A DNA stretch of 17,770 bases from UBA12403 sp043808565 (GCA_043808565.1 JAZDEQ010000069.1:1-17770); one strand, 5' to 3'. Positions 1 through 7,275 are shown, numbered from the stretch's first letter. The notes: generated from the letters alone by a model not told the origin. Program-made: numbers and translations.

Positions 1-29
1 AGTTCATTTTCAACAGAAAAATCAATAAT

Positions 30-87
30 AAAAAATCGGGTCTATTCGTCTGTCCTGAACTGATCAGAACGGACGTATAGATCCGAT
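30..87 (-). terminator. Long hairpin terminator of the leftmost gene
   Basis: Arms at 35-58 and 64-87 pair over about 24 bases with two mismatches and two wobbles, around a 5-base loop. Read on the minus strand, the stem is followed directly by six T (plus-strand A at 30-35). It lies about 50 bases past the stop of the minus-strand gene at 139-534, the right place for a Rho-independent terminator. Confidence 0.7.
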
Positions 88-138
88 TATAATGGGTCTT
101 AAACTTATCAACATACTGTCTTGACGATGGGGTCCACC

Positions 139-534
139 TTAACAAGTTCCACCCGAACGTTTTTCAACAGCTTTCGATTTTCCGTTCCTATTCAGAACGA
201 CACTGAATTCGATTTGGCCGGTGTTGGACGAGTGGCCGGTTTTAGTCACCGTAATCTCACCCAGACCAGCGACGTCGAAGCGCCAGGAATTTCTGCCTTC
301 GATCTGTGTCCCTTCGACAGGGTCGAGGGAGTAACATCCCAGTAATTTTGTCGTTAGTGAACGAGCAAAACCAAGCGGAACGACGGTAGGGTTTTGTTGT
401 TCGTCCGACCACTGAACATAGAAGGCGGTCGTGTCCAGGATGTAGGTCGTTTCGGCCATGGCTTTGCTAGAGAGGACGGTCGCGGCGATGAAGGAGAAGA
501 CGGCAACGAGAAGAAGGAAACAGTATCTGTTCAT
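139..534 (-). CDS. Small secreted protein of unknown function
   Basis: Encodes about 131 residues. I do not recognise the family. The N-terminus is a clear Sec signal peptide: MNRY, then a hydrophobic run of about 20 residues ending in SSKAMA, with likely cleavage after AMA near residue 27. The mature part is about 104 residues, mostly polar and beta-like, with two cysteines (in LLGCYSL and at the extreme C-terminus, GGTC) that could form a disulfide. I chose the ATG at 534 rather than the one at 582 because a GAGGT SD lies five bases upstream of 534 and the signal peptide then starts cleanly. It has its own TTGACA promoter and its own terminator, so it is a single-gene unit. It is richer in G+C than its neighbours (32 of 60 bases at 241-300). 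Presumably exported; role unknown. Confidence 0.75.
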   Translation of the reverse strand: MNRYCFLLLVAVFSFIAATVLSSKAMAETTYILDTTAFYVQWSDEQQNPTVVPLGFARSLTTKLLGCYSLDPVEGTQIEGRNSWRFDVAGLGEITVTKTGHSSNTGQIEFSVVLNRNGKSKAVEKRSGGTC

Positions 535-598
535 GAGTGACCTCGAGCGGATCGAGTAGAGTGGACTGATCGTCAAAACCATGCTGGTTCGACGAGGT

Positions 599-628
599 TT
601 TATATCATTATTTTTGGGTTGTTGTCAA
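599..628 (-). promoter_or_regulatory. Sigma-70-like promoter for the secreted-protein gene
   Basis: On the minus strand, TTGACA (628 to 623) is followed after 18 bases by TATAAA (604 to 599); GATATA or ATATAA give 16-17-base spacings. The predicted leader to the ATG at 534 is about 55-60 bases. The -35 is a perfect consensus. Confidence 0.6.
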
Positions 629-650
629 TGGTGATGCGATTTTTGAAACC

Positions 651-681
651 AAAAAGACGAATCGTATTTGATTCGTCTTTT
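651..681 (-). terminator. Bidirectional terminator downstream of rny
   Basis: A perfect 12-base stem (652-663 with 670-681) has a 6-base loop. A-run and T-run flanks give a U-tract in both directions. It lies about 140 bases past the rny stop, beyond the dispersed palindrome at 701-794, so the rny transcript would carry that palindrome in its 3' end. Confidence 0.7.
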
Positions 682-700
682 GAAATTCCAATTTATTATT

Positions 701-794
701 CGTCATTGCGAGGAACGAGGCCGCCGAGCGACGAAGCAATCTGCTTACCTGATCGTTGGTAATTAGATTGCCACGCGTGGCGCTCGCAATGACG
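701..794. repeat. Dispersed palindromic element with CGTCATTGCGAG ends
   Basis: The outermost 12 bases are a perfect inverted repeat (CGTCATTGCGAG at 701-712, CTCGCAATGACG at 783-794). A second pairing inside links GCAATCT with AGATTGC. From memory, this sequence type occurs as a dispersed palindromic repeat in many unrelated bacteria. It encodes nothing convincing; the short open frames across it are incidental. It lies between the rny stop and its terminator. Confidence 0.75.
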
Positions 795-821
795 GGTTGA
801 TTTGATGATATTTGTAATTTT

Positions 822-2360
822 TTACCGTGCGTATTCAATCACTCTGGTTTCCCTAATCACCGTAACTTTAATTTCACCAGGATACTGCAACTCGGCTTCA
901 ATCTTTAAAGCAATGTCTTTGGCTAGTTTATAAGATTCCATGTCATTGATTTTTTCTGGTTGAATGAAGACCCGGACTTCGCGGCCGGCTTGGATGGCGT
1001 AGACTTTTTCCACGCCCTCAAAGGTTGAAGCAGTTTTTTCGAGTTCTTCCATGCGTTGAATAAACTGTTCGAGTGACTGCTTGCGAGCGCCAGGCCGAGC
1101 GCCGCTAATAGCATCGGCGGCTTTGATCAAAGCGGCTTCGATGGTGCGGGGGCGATCTTCGTGGTGGGCAACTGATTGATAACAAATTTCTTCGGGCAAG
1201 CCGAATTTTTTCATGATGTTGTAACCAATCTCTGGATGGGCGCCTTGCATGTCGTGGTCAACAGCTTTGCCGATGTCGTGGAACAAGCCACCTTTTTTAC
1301 AAATCGCCACATCAGCCCCCAGTTCTTCGCCCATCATGGCTGAAAGTTGAGCGACTTCGATAGAGTGTTGTAAAACATTTTGGCCATAACTTGTGCGATA
1401 CTTGAGGCGGCCAAGAATGGAAACTAGTTTTGGATCAATTGAAGAAACTGGGATGCCCAGGGAATAGAGAGCTTCCTCACCAGCCTTGCGGATTTCGGCG
1501 GACAATTGTTTTTTGGCTTCGGCAATGGCTTCTTCAATGCGAGCTGGTTGAATGCGACCGTCTTTGATTAACATGTCGAGCGCCATTTTGGCCACTTGGC
1601 GGCGGATAGGTGAAAAGCCGCTGACCGTGATCATGTTAGGGGTTTCATCAACAATAATTTCAGTGCCCGTTAAAAGTTCAATGGTTTTAATATTGCGACC
1701 TTCTTTGCCAATGATGCGGCCTTTCATTTCGTCGGATGGTAATTCGATAGCCGTGGTGGTGGTTTCTACGGCTTGCGGAGCGGCAAAACGAGTGATGGCT
1801 AAAGAAACCAGTTTGCGAGATTCGCGTTCCAGTTCATCTTCAGTTACTTGTTCCATTTTATGCAAGCGGCTGATGAGAGCATCCTGATTGGTTTCCTCGA
1901 GCATTTTAAACAAACGTTCCTGAGCCTGATCTTTGGTTAGGCCAGCCACTTCTTCAAGTTTAAGAGCTTCCTGTTCGCGAATTTCTAAAACTTTCTTTTT
2001 GGTTTCTTCGATTTGTTTGGTTTTTTCTTCGAGCTTGTTTTTTTTGTCTTCCAAATCCAAAAGTTTTTGGTCAAACAAAGTTTCGCGTTTTTCTAAACGT
2101 CTTTGGGTTTCTTGGACTTCTTGACGACGAGTGTTTTCCTCATGCTTGGCTTCGTCGATGATTTTGATGGATTTTTCTTTGGCTTCAAGCAAGATTTCTT
2201 GCTGTTTGGTTTTAGCTTCGGCTAAAAGTTTTTCGGCTTTGACCTCAGCGCTTTGTACGGTTTTGTGAGCTAAAAAACGGCGGAGAAAATAGCCGATTAC
2301 TCCACCGATAGCCACACCGAGTAAAGCCACGAAGATCATGATGGTATCAATTGTTAACAT
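822..2360 (-). CDS. rny: Ribonuclease Y
   Basis: Membrane-anchored endoribonuclease that starts bulk mRNA decay. The 512-residue protein shows the full family order. An N-terminal membrane helix (about residues 4-28, LTIDTIMIFVALLGVAIGG) is followed by a long charged coiled coil to about residue 190, rich in K, E and Q. Next comes a KH domain with the GRIIGKEGRNIK signature. An HD domain follows, with HSIEVAQL, the metal-binding FHDIGKA, and VAHHED. The C-terminal RVIEYAR ending is typical of the family. Length is normal (about 510-520). The start at 2360 is preferred over 2381 because GGGAG lies five bases upstream of it and it begins directly at the membrane helix. It is transcribed alone, with truB upstream on the same strand behind its own terminator. 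Confidence 0.97.
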   Translation of the reverse strand: MLTIDTIMIFVALLGVAIGGVIGYFLRRFLAHKTVQSAEVKAEKLLAEAKTKQQEILLEAKEKSIKIIDEAKHEENTRRQEVQETQRRLEKRETLFDQKLLDLEDKKNKLEEKTKQIEETKKKVLEIREQEALKLEEVAGLTKDQAQERLFKMLEETNQDALISRLHKMEQVTEDELERESRKLVSLAITRFAAPQAVETTTTAIELPSDEMKGRIIGKEGRNIKTIELLTGTEIIVDETPNMITVSGFSPIRRQVAKMALDMLIKDGRIQPARIEEAIAEAKKQLSAEIRKAGEEALYSLGIPVSSIDPKLVSILGRLKYRTSYGQNVLQHSIEVAQLSAMMGEELGADVAICKKGGLFHDIGKAVDHDMQGAHPEIGYNIMKKFGLPEEICYQSVAHHEDRPRTIEAALIKAADAISGARPGARKQSLEQFIQRMEELEKTASTFEGVEKVYAIQAGREVRVFIQPEKINDMESYKLAKDIALKIEAELQYPGEIKVTVIRETRVIEYAR

Positions 2361-2426
2361 AAAAACTCCCTGGGTATCCAAGAAGTTCCCTAAAAAAACG
2401 CGATTAAATTTTCCAATCTTTTTAGA

Positions 2427-2454
2427 ATAATAAAATAGATGTCACTTATAGCAA
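2427..2454 (-). promoter_or_regulatory. Possible rny promoter
   Basis: On the minus strand, TTGCTA (2454 to 2449) is followed after 16 bases by TATTAT (2432 to 2427), about 65 bases upstream of the rny ATG. The match is moderate and the region is A+T-rich, so this is only a candidate. Confidence 0.35.
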
Positions 2455-2466
2455 CTCCTCCATAGT

Positions 2467-2487
2467 CTCCCTCTTCGCAAGAGGGAG
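2467..2487. repeat. Small CTCCCTCTT palindrome
   Basis: A perfect 9-base inverted repeat (CTCCCTCTT and AAGAGGGAG) surrounds a 3-base loop. There is no T-run in either direction, so a terminator is unlikely. It may be a remnant of the same C-rich palindrome family as 2758-2835. Confidence 0.5.
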
Positions 2488-2582
2488 AATGCGTTGACTG
2501 AACACCATAATTGATTTTAATCTAGAAGATTGGAAAGCATGGTTAAAGCGTTTTCCGGCAACTTCTGACAGGATACTGATTT

Positions 2583-2682
2583 AAGACGTTATTCCCTAAA
2601 GTTATCTTGAGATTTTTGGTTCTGTCTTGGTTGTTCCCTCCCGAAGCGGGTATTGTAAGTTAACCTGAGGGAATAACGTCTT
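2583..2682. repeat. 100-bp palindromic element with 15-bp perfect ends
   Basis: AAGACGTTATTCCCT (2583-2597) and its exact reverse complement (2668-2682) bound a 70-base centre with no coding signal. Pairing continues weakly inward (AAAGTTA against TAACCTG). Both ends are flanked by TTAA-like sequence. It has the form of a small non-autonomous element or a large RNA hairpin; I do not recognise the family. Confidence 0.65.
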
Positions 2683-2709
2683 TTAATTTTTGTGTTCTTA
2701 TTGTGCCAC

Positions 2710-2733
2710 AAAAAACTGCCTTTGGCAAGGCAG
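2710..2733 (-). terminator. Rho-independent terminator of truB
   Basis: A perfect 7-base stem (CTGCCTT 2716-2722, AAGGCAG 2727-2733) with a 4-base TGGC loop is followed on the minus strand by six T (A at 2710-2715). It lies about 90 bases past the truB stop, beyond the C-rich repeat element. Confidence 0.75.
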
Positions 2734-2757
2734 GATTTTGTTGGGGTTTTGTAACTC

Positions 2758-2835
2758 CCCCTCTCTTTAATCTCTCCCCCGGGGAGAGAAAATTAATGTA
2801 GTCCCCTCTCCCTGGGGGAGAGGTTAGGTGAGGGG
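2758..2835. repeat. C-rich nested palindromic element overlapping the truB 3' end
   Basis: Two inner palindromes (CTCTCCCCCGGGGAGAG and CCTCTCCCTGGGGGAGAGG) sit inside imperfect outer inverted ends of about 22 bases (CCCCTC-C-TAA-CTCTCCCCC type). The right end crosses into truB and provides its last three sense codons (PLT) and the TAA stop. The sequence style resembles the terminal repeats of the DUF559 element at 11051-11500, though it is not identical. It is probably a mobile palindromic repeat. Confidence 0.7.
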
Positions 2836-3537
2836 TTTAAGCGTCGGCAGCGTGGCCGCGTTTTCAATCTGATACGACCCAATGGCCGTGCGACGGAGTT
2901 CGGAAACATATCCGCCAGTGCCAAGGGCGCGACCAAGGTCACGAGCCAGAGCGCGGATGTACGTTCCCGACGAACATCGGATGCGGACATGAATCGTAGG
3001 GGCGAATGGCCAGTCGCCCCTAGGGTCGGATGGGGTCATATCCATATCCAATAATTCATATTCATAAATTGTTACCACCCGCGCCTTCGCTTCGAGTGGT
3101 TTTCCGGCTCGGGCGGCTTCGTACATTTTTTTACCACCAATTTTTATGGCCGAGTAAGCCGGCGGGATTTGTTCGATCTGGCCGAGGAATTTTTTTATAG
3201 CTGTTTGAATGCTTTCTTCATAAATGGCCCGATCGGGTTCATTTTGAAGAAATTTAAAATTTGGCGACATTGGCGCTGGTGTAATTTTTCCAGTCAGATC
3301 ATCCGTGTCACTCGAAGCACCGAGAACAAAAGTTGCTTCGTAGATTTTATCAAGACCAACAAAATTACTCAGTTCTTTGGTGGAATCGCGACCAACCGCA
3401 ACAATCAAAAGTCCGCTGGCAAATGGGTCAAGCGTGCCAGCGTGACCAACTCGTCGCTCGCCAGTCAGGCGGCGGACTTGGTCGACAATATCGTGCGAAG
3501 TTGGACCAACGGGTTTGTCGATGAGGTAGAAGGGCAT
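2824..3537 (-). CDS. truB: tRNA pseudouridine(55) synthase TruB
   Basis: Converts uridine 55 in the T-loop of tRNAs to pseudouridine. The 237-residue protein begins with the family signature (IDKPVGPTSHDIVDQVRR). It carries the catalytic motif GHAGTLDPFASGLL with the nucleophile Asp37, then KIYEATFVLGASSDTDDLTG, IEQIPPAYSAIKIGGKKMYEAAR, and RIRCSSGTYIRALARDLG. It ends soon after that, so it lacks the C-terminal PUA-like extension of longer TruB proteins (about 300 residues). The last residues (PLT) and stop are encoded by the end of a repeat element, so the C-terminus may have been re-cut. The start at 3537 has no clear SD but matches the usual N-terminus. It is divergent from infB. Confidence 0.95.
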   Translation of the reverse strand: MPFYLIDKPVGPTSHDIVDQVRRLTGERRVGHAGTLDPFASGLLIVAVGRDSTKELSNFVGLDKIYEATFVLGASSDTDDLTGKITPAPMSPNFKFLQNEPDRAIYEESIQTAIKKFLGQIEQIPPAYSAIKIGGKKMYEAARAGKPLEAKARVVTIYEYELLDMDMTPSDPRGDWPFAPTIHVRIRCSSGTYIRALARDLGRALGTGGYVSELRRTAIGSYQIENAATLPTLKPLT

Positions 3538-3547
3538 AAGAATGAAT

Positions 3548-3579
3548 ACGAATTGTCACGAATATACAAATATACGAAT
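3548..3579. repeat. ACGAAT word cluster upstream of truB
   Basis: The word ACGAAT occurs at 3548-3553, 3558-3563 and 3574-3579 within a 38-base A+T-rich stretch directly upstream of the truB start. The same word family recurs before trxB (6277-6302) and inside the trxA spacer. Confidence 0.55.
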
Positions 3580-3656
3580 TTTATTTTCTTATCTTAGCAA
3601 AAGATTCCTCCCTTTACTAACTTGGCTAAAAGTTCTATCATTTAACCACTATTTAA

Positions 3657-3763
3657 ATGTCTAATTAGTAGGAATGTCTAATGTCTAATGAAGGATTGTT
3701 TTTTTCTTCAAGAAATCTAACATCCTTGTTAATTAGACATTGGTACATTAGACATTAGACATT
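3657..3763. repeat. Mirrored ATGTCTAAT repeat cluster before infB
   Basis: ATGTCTAAT occurs three times in the forward sense (3657-3665, 3674-3682, 3681-3689) and three times reversed (3732-3740, 3747-3755, 3754-3762). The core is a perfect 18-base inverted repeat, 3673-3690 against 3746-3763, with a 55-base interval. It ends 8 bases before the infB ATG, so in RNA the right arm would cover the ribosome-binding region. No T-run follows it. Confidence 0.75.
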
Positions 3764-3771
3764 TTAAAGAT

Positions 3772-5796
3772 ATGAATATTTCTGAGTTAGCTAGACGCTT
3801 AAACGTTTTGCCCGAAGATCTGCGGAGTAAATTGCCGGAGTTAGGTTTTAGTATTGGCGCGCACGCTATCAAGGTTGACGATCGAGTGGCTGGGCAAATT
3901 CAAATGGCTTGGTCAGAAATGAAACGCCGTCTGCGACTTCAGGAAAAAATGGAAAATCAGAAGGCCGAGCAAGAGCGTCGTGAAGCTCGGGCAAATGAGG
4001 AAAAAAAACCAATCGTTCTTCCAGCTATTATTACAGTCCGTGATTTTGCTTCAATTTTGCAGTTACCAGTTGCCCGAGTGATGCAAGAATTAATGCAAAG
4101 TGGAATTTTTGCTTCGCTTAATGAGCGATTGGATTTTGATACGGCTTCAATCATTGCCGAGGATCTTGGTTACAAAGCTTCACTTGAAGAAAAAAAAGAC
4201 GAGATTGTAATTAATGTTGAGGCCGAAAAACGTTTGACCGATGTTATTAGTCAAGAAAAAGAAATTAATTTAAAAGTTCGGCCACCAGTGATTGTAGTTA
4301 TGGGTCACGTTGACCATGGTAAAACAAAAATTCTCGACGCGATTCGTAAAACTAGTGTTATGGAATCCGAAGCCGGTGGTATTACTCAGCATATCGGAGC
4401 TTATCAAGTGGTGCGCAAAGATCATCTTTTAACTTTTATTGATACCCCAGGCCACGAAGCTTTTACAGTCATGCGATCGCGTGGGGCCAAAGTGGCCGAT
4501 ATTGCTGTTCTGGTCGTGGCGGCCGATGACGGAGTTCAGCCACAAACCAAAGAAGCGGTAAATATTATTCAATCCAGTCATTTACCTTTTGTCGTGGCTT
4601 TAAATAAAATTGATAAAGCCGATGCTAACCCTGAGCGGGTTAAGGGTCAGCTGGCTGAATTGAATTTGATTCCTGAAGACTGGGGTGGTAAAACCGTGAT
4701 TGCGCCGGTTTCAGCTAAAGTCGGTACGGGCATTGATAGTCTGCTTGATGTTTTGATTTTAACCGCTGAAATGAACGAAAAAATTATTCGAGCTAATCCA
4801 GATCGAGCGGCCATTGGAACAGTCATTGAATCTCATATCGATCAGGGCGAAGGTCCGGTAGCTACGGTTTTGGTTCAAGCCGGCACACTTCATGTTGGTG
4901 ACGATCTTGGTGTTGTTGATACTCTTTATGGTCGAGTGCGGGCCATGCGTGATTGGAAAGGCGATTTAGTTAAAGAAGCGCCACCTTCCATGCCAGTAAA
5001 AATTATTGGTTTGCGGTACACACCGGCGATTGGTGATGTGATTGAAGTCCCAGCCGATGTGGCCGCATTTAAAAAATTAAAAGTTAAACCACTTAGAGCC
5101 GTTGAAGAGGTCGCTTCCATTAAACACGCTATGCCAATTGAAGGCGAAGAAGGTAATAAAAAAACTTTAAAAATTGTTTTGCGTTCCGATGTTTTAGGTT
5201 CGCTGGAAGCGATTTTAGGTATGCTTGATACGGTCCAGCACCCCGAGGTCGGTATCGAAGTTGTGAGTAAAGGCCTTGGTCACATTACCGAATCAGATAT
5301 TTTAAGTGCTGAAACCGCCGGAGCAGTAATTCTAGGTTTCAACGCTCGTCCAACCACTACGGCTGAAGAATTGGCTCGTGATAAAAATGTGCCAATCCGT
5401 GAATACAGTGTGATTTATAAATTGTTTGAAGATGTTCTGGCTGATCTACAAAAACTTTTGCCATCTGAAACAATTATTACTGAAATCGGTAAGGCCGAAG
5501 TTTTGGCAAATTTTAAAAAAACTGATGATGGTTGGATTGTTGGTTTGCGGGTTAAAGAAGGAAAAATTAAAGCCAAAGCCAAGTTGCGCATTTGGCGCGG
5601 CGAACAAGTGGTTGGCGAAGGCGAAATTTTGTCAGTGCAAATTGGTCGAGCCGAAGCCAAGGACGCCAAAGCCGGTCAGGAATGCGGAACTAAATATAAG
5701 AGTCGAATCAAAGCTGAAATCGGTGATATTTTTGAACTTTATGTTGAAGAAGTTAAGGGACGGCTATTGGAAATTAAAGGTATAAGAGCAAGATAA
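3772..5796 (+). CDS. infB: Translation initiation factor IF-2
   Basis: GTPase that delivers and positions initiator fMet-tRNA on the 30S subunit and promotes 50S joining. The 674-residue protein starts with an IF2N-type helical segment (MNISELARRLNVLPEDL), then a short charged linker and a second IF2N-like region (about 78-125). The G domain follows: G1 GHVDHGKT at about 177-184, switch region GGITQHIGAY, G3 DTPGHE at about 224, G4 NKID at 278-281, and G5 SAK. After it come beta-barrel domain II, domain III and the C2 fMet-tRNA-binding barrel, ending GRLLEIKGIRAR. It is on the short side for IF-2, with a short N-terminal region. The upstream SD is weak (AAAGA) and a large inverted repeat adjoins the start. 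trxA follows after a repeat-filled spacer. Confidence 0.97.
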   Translation: MNISELARRLNVLPEDLRSKLPELGFSIGAHAIKVDDRVAGQIQMAWSEMKRRLRLQEKMENQKAEQERREARANEEKKPIVLPAIITVRDFASILQLPVARVMQELMQSGIFASLNERLDFDTASIIAEDLGYKASLEEKKDEIVINVEAEKRLTDVISQEKEINLKVRPPVIVVMGHVDHGKTKILDAIRKTSVMESEAGGITQHIGAYQVVRKDHLLTFIDTPGHEAFTVMRSRGAKVADIAVLVVAADDGVQPQTKEAVNIIQSSHLPFVVALNKIDKADANPERVKGQLAELNLIPEDWGGKTVIAPVSAKVGTGIDSLLDVLILTAEMNEKIIRANPDRAAIGTVIESHIDQGEGPVATVLVQAGTLHVGDDLGVVDTLYGRVRAMRDWKGDLVKEAPPSMPVKIIGLRYTPAIGDVIEVPADVAAFKKLKVKPLRAVEEVASIKHAMPIEGEEGNKKTLKIVLRSDVLGSLEAILGMLDTVQHPEVGIEVVSKGLGHITESDILSAETAGAVILGFNARPTTTAEELARDKNVPIREYSVIYKLFEDVLADLQKLLPSETIITEIGKAEVLANFKKTDDGWIVGLRVKEGKIKAKAKLRIWRGEQVVGEGEILSVQIGRAEAKDAKAGQECGTKYKSRIKAEIGDIFELYVEEVKGRLLEIKGIRAR

Positions 5797-5804
5797 CTAA
5801 AAGG

Positions 5805-5928
5805 GTATACTAATCCACAAATTTTGCTACCAATCTACTAATTAACGAACCACTACGAATTATTTAAAAAAATTAGTAGCCAATTCGTAGATTCGTAGTT
5901 TAGTAGCCAGATTAGTAGATTAGTATAC
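5805..5928. repeat. 124-bp imperfect palindrome made of CTACTAAT/CTACGAAT words
   Basis: The ends are a perfect 11-base inverted repeat (GTATACTAATC at 5805-5815, GATTAGTATAC at 5918-5928). Between them lie repeated variants of CTACTAAT, CTACCAAT and CTACGAAT on the left and their reverse complements on the right, giving a long imperfect hairpin. It fills nearly all of the infB-trxA spacer and ends 19 bases before the trxA ATG. I see no credible gene or terminator in it. Confidence 0.7.
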
Positions 5929-5947
5929 ACATTGAGACCAATTTATT

Positions 5948-6265
5948 ATGTCCGAAATAAATTTGACGGTTCAAAATTTTGACCAAACGATTTTACAATC
6001 AAACAAACCGGTTTTTGTTGACTTCTGGGCGCCGTGGTGTGGGCCATGCCGCATGATGGGGCCAATTGTTGAGGCTTTGGGTGAAGAAATGACCGAGGTA
6101 ATTATTGCTAAAGTAAATGTTGACGAAGAAACCGAAGTGGCTCAACGTTTTAATGTTTTATCGATTCCCACCTTTATGGTTTTTAAAGGCGGCCAACCGG
6201 TTGATCAGTTTTCCGGAGCTTTGACCAAAGAGGCTTTAAGAGAACGAATTGAGAAAGCTTTATAG
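5948..6265 (+). CDS. trxA: Thioredoxin
   Basis: Small cytoplasmic dithiol protein that reduces protein disulfides and is recycled by thioredoxin reductase, which is encoded directly downstream. The 105-residue length is standard. The active site WCGPC is intact, with Cys31 and Cys34, in the normal context VDFWAPWCGPCRMMGP. The cis-proline loop SIPTFMVF and the terminal GALTKEALRERI helix are also typical. The start has only a weak GAGA-like SD. It is separated from trxB by 42 bases containing three TACGAAT words, and the two are probably co-transcribed. Confidence 0.96.
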   Translation: MSEINLTVQNFDQTILQSNKPVFVDFWAPWCGPCRMMGPIVEALGEEMTEVIIAKVNVDEETEVAQRFNVLSIPTFMVFKGGQPVDQFSGALTKEALRERIEKAL

Positions 6266-6276
6266 GGGAAGCGAAT

Positions 6277-6302
6277 TACGAATTTTTTACGAATATACGA
6301 AT
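6277..6302 (+). repeat. Three TACGAAT words before trxB
   Basis: TACGAAT occurs at 6277-6283, 6288-6294 and 6296-6302, filling most of the 42-base trxA-trxB gap. The run ACGAATATACGAATTT resembles the cluster upstream of truB. There is no inverted copy here, unlike the infB and trxA spacers. Confidence 0.55.
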
Positions 6303-6307
6303 TTGGT

Positions 6308-7228
6308 ATGGAAAAAGTGATCATTATCGGTGCTGGTCCAGCCGGCTACACCGCGGCTATTTATGCGGCGCGAGCTGAGCTTCAACCAATTTTATTTTCC
6401 GGTCCCCAACCAGGTGGACAACTTATGTGGACGACGGTAGTTGAAAATTTCCCTGGTTTTCCTGAGGGGGTTTATGGTTCAGAATTAATGGAAGAGCGGA
6501 TGAAAAAACAAGCGGAAAAATTTGGGACTAAAATTATTGCTGAAAATATTACCGCCGTCGACTTGTCTTCTCAACCATTTAAATTAACAACTTCGAGCGG
6601 TCAGGAAATTCAAACTCAAACTCTGATTATTGCCACCGGTGCTTCGGCCATTTGGATGAATGTACCCGGCGAAGAACAATATAAAGGTAAGGGGGTTTCG
6701 GTTTGTGCCACTTGTGATGGTTTCTTTTTCCGAGGCAAGGAAGTGGCGGTGGTTGGTGGTGGTGATGCGGCCATGGAAGAAGCTTTGGATTTGGCCAAGT
6801 TTGCCAGCAAGGTCACGGTTCTTGTTCGCAGCGATAAATTAAAAGCCTCGAAAGTTATGCAAGAACGAGCCGAAGCTGAAACGAAAATAAATTTTGTCTG
6901 GAATGTTTCGGCTAAGGGAGTTTTAGGTGATGGTAACAAAGTTACCGGAATTAAACTTTTAAATTCGCAAACCAACGAAGAAGTCGAAATGAAATTTGAC
7001 GGCATTTTTCCAGCCATTGGTCATAAACCCAATACAGATCTTTTTAAGGAGCAAATCGAACTCGATGATCGTGGTTATTTAATCCGCAAAAATTGTACCA
7101 GCGAAACTAGTGTCCCCGGCATCTTTGCCGCCGGCGATGTGGCTGATTCGCGTTATCGCCAAGCTATAACCTCAGCTGGTTCTGGTTGTATGGCCGCGAT
7201 GGATGCGGAACGCTGGTTGAAAGAGTAA
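6308..7228 (+). CDS. trxB: Thioredoxin reductase
   Basis: FAD-dependent flavoenzyme that uses NADPH to reduce thioredoxin; its partner trxA is the preceding gene. The 306-residue length is normal for the low-molecular-weight type. The N-terminal FAD site is IIGAGPAGYTAAIYAAR (about residues 6-22). The redox motif is CATCDG with Cys133 and Cys136. The NAD(P)H-binding glycine motif GGGDAAMEEA begins near residue 150 and is followed by VTVLVRSDKLKAS. The second FAD motif GIFAAGDVAD is near the C-terminus. No canonical HRRxxxR stretch follows the pyridine-nucleotide motif (it reads VRSDKLKAS), so NADPH preference is less certain than usual. A strong terminator follows. Confidence 0.96.
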   Translation: MEKVIIIGAGPAGYTAAIYAARAELQPILFSGPQPGGQLMWTTVVENFPGFPEGVYGSELMEERMKKQAEKFGTKIIAENITAVDLSSQPFKLTTSSGQEIQTQTLIIATGASAIWMNVPGEEQYKGKGVSVCATCDGFFFRGKEVAVVGGGDAAMEEALDLAKFASKVTVLVRSDKLKASKVMQERAEAETKINFVWNVSAKGVLGDGNKVTGIKLLNSQTNEEVEMKFDGIFPAIGHKPNTDLFKEQIELDDRGYLIRKNCTSETSVPGIFAAGDVADSRYRQAITSAGSGCMAAMDAERWLKE

Positions 7229-7244
7229 TTTTAAAAAATTAAGT

Positions 7245-7275
7245 AAAAAAATAACGGCCGAACCGTTATTTTTTT
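7245..7275 (+). terminator. Rho-independent terminator after trxB
   Basis: A perfect 13-base inverted repeat (7245-7257 with 7263-7275) has a 5-base loop. The GC core is AACGG/CCGTT, with seven A before and seven T after. It starts 16 bases past the trxB stop and would work in both directions. Confidence 0.85.

Larger units (their letters stand above)
2382..2823. other. Gene-free spacer between truB and rny
   Basis: I see no credible coding sequence here. From left to right the spacer holds a possible rny promoter, a small hairpin (2467-2487), a 100-bp palindromic element (2583-2682), the truB terminator (2710-2733) and a CTCTCCCCC-type palindromic element (2758-2835). Confidence 0.7.

Noticed and set aside
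608..838. Minus-strand open frame across the region between the secreted-protein gene and rny
   Set aside because: It runs through the dispersed palindrome and a terminator, overlaps the rny stop, and shows no protein-like features.
2382..2823. A tRNA or other known RNA gene in the rny-truB spacer
   Set aside because: No cloverleaf, no conserved T-loop sequence and no CCA end were found; the pairing present belongs to separate palindromes.
2793..2990. Open frame overlapping the truB 3' end on the minus strand
   Set aside because: It is an alternate frame of truB and the C-rich repeat (ending in LSPRERG-type repeat translation); the truB frame has the family motifs.
3657..3763. Repeated ATGTCTAAT and CTACTAAT words as a CRISPR array
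   Set aside because: The units are 8-9 bases, irregularly spaced and mirrored, without regular spacers, and no cas gene is present.
3538..3771. Replication origin in the A+T-rich repeat region between truB and infB
   Set aside because: No DnaA-box-like TTATCCACA cluster and no dnaA or dnaN neighbour.
5805..5928. The infB-trxA palindrome as a Rho-independent terminator
   Set aside because: The stem is long and A+T-rich with many mismatches, and no T-run follows the right arm.
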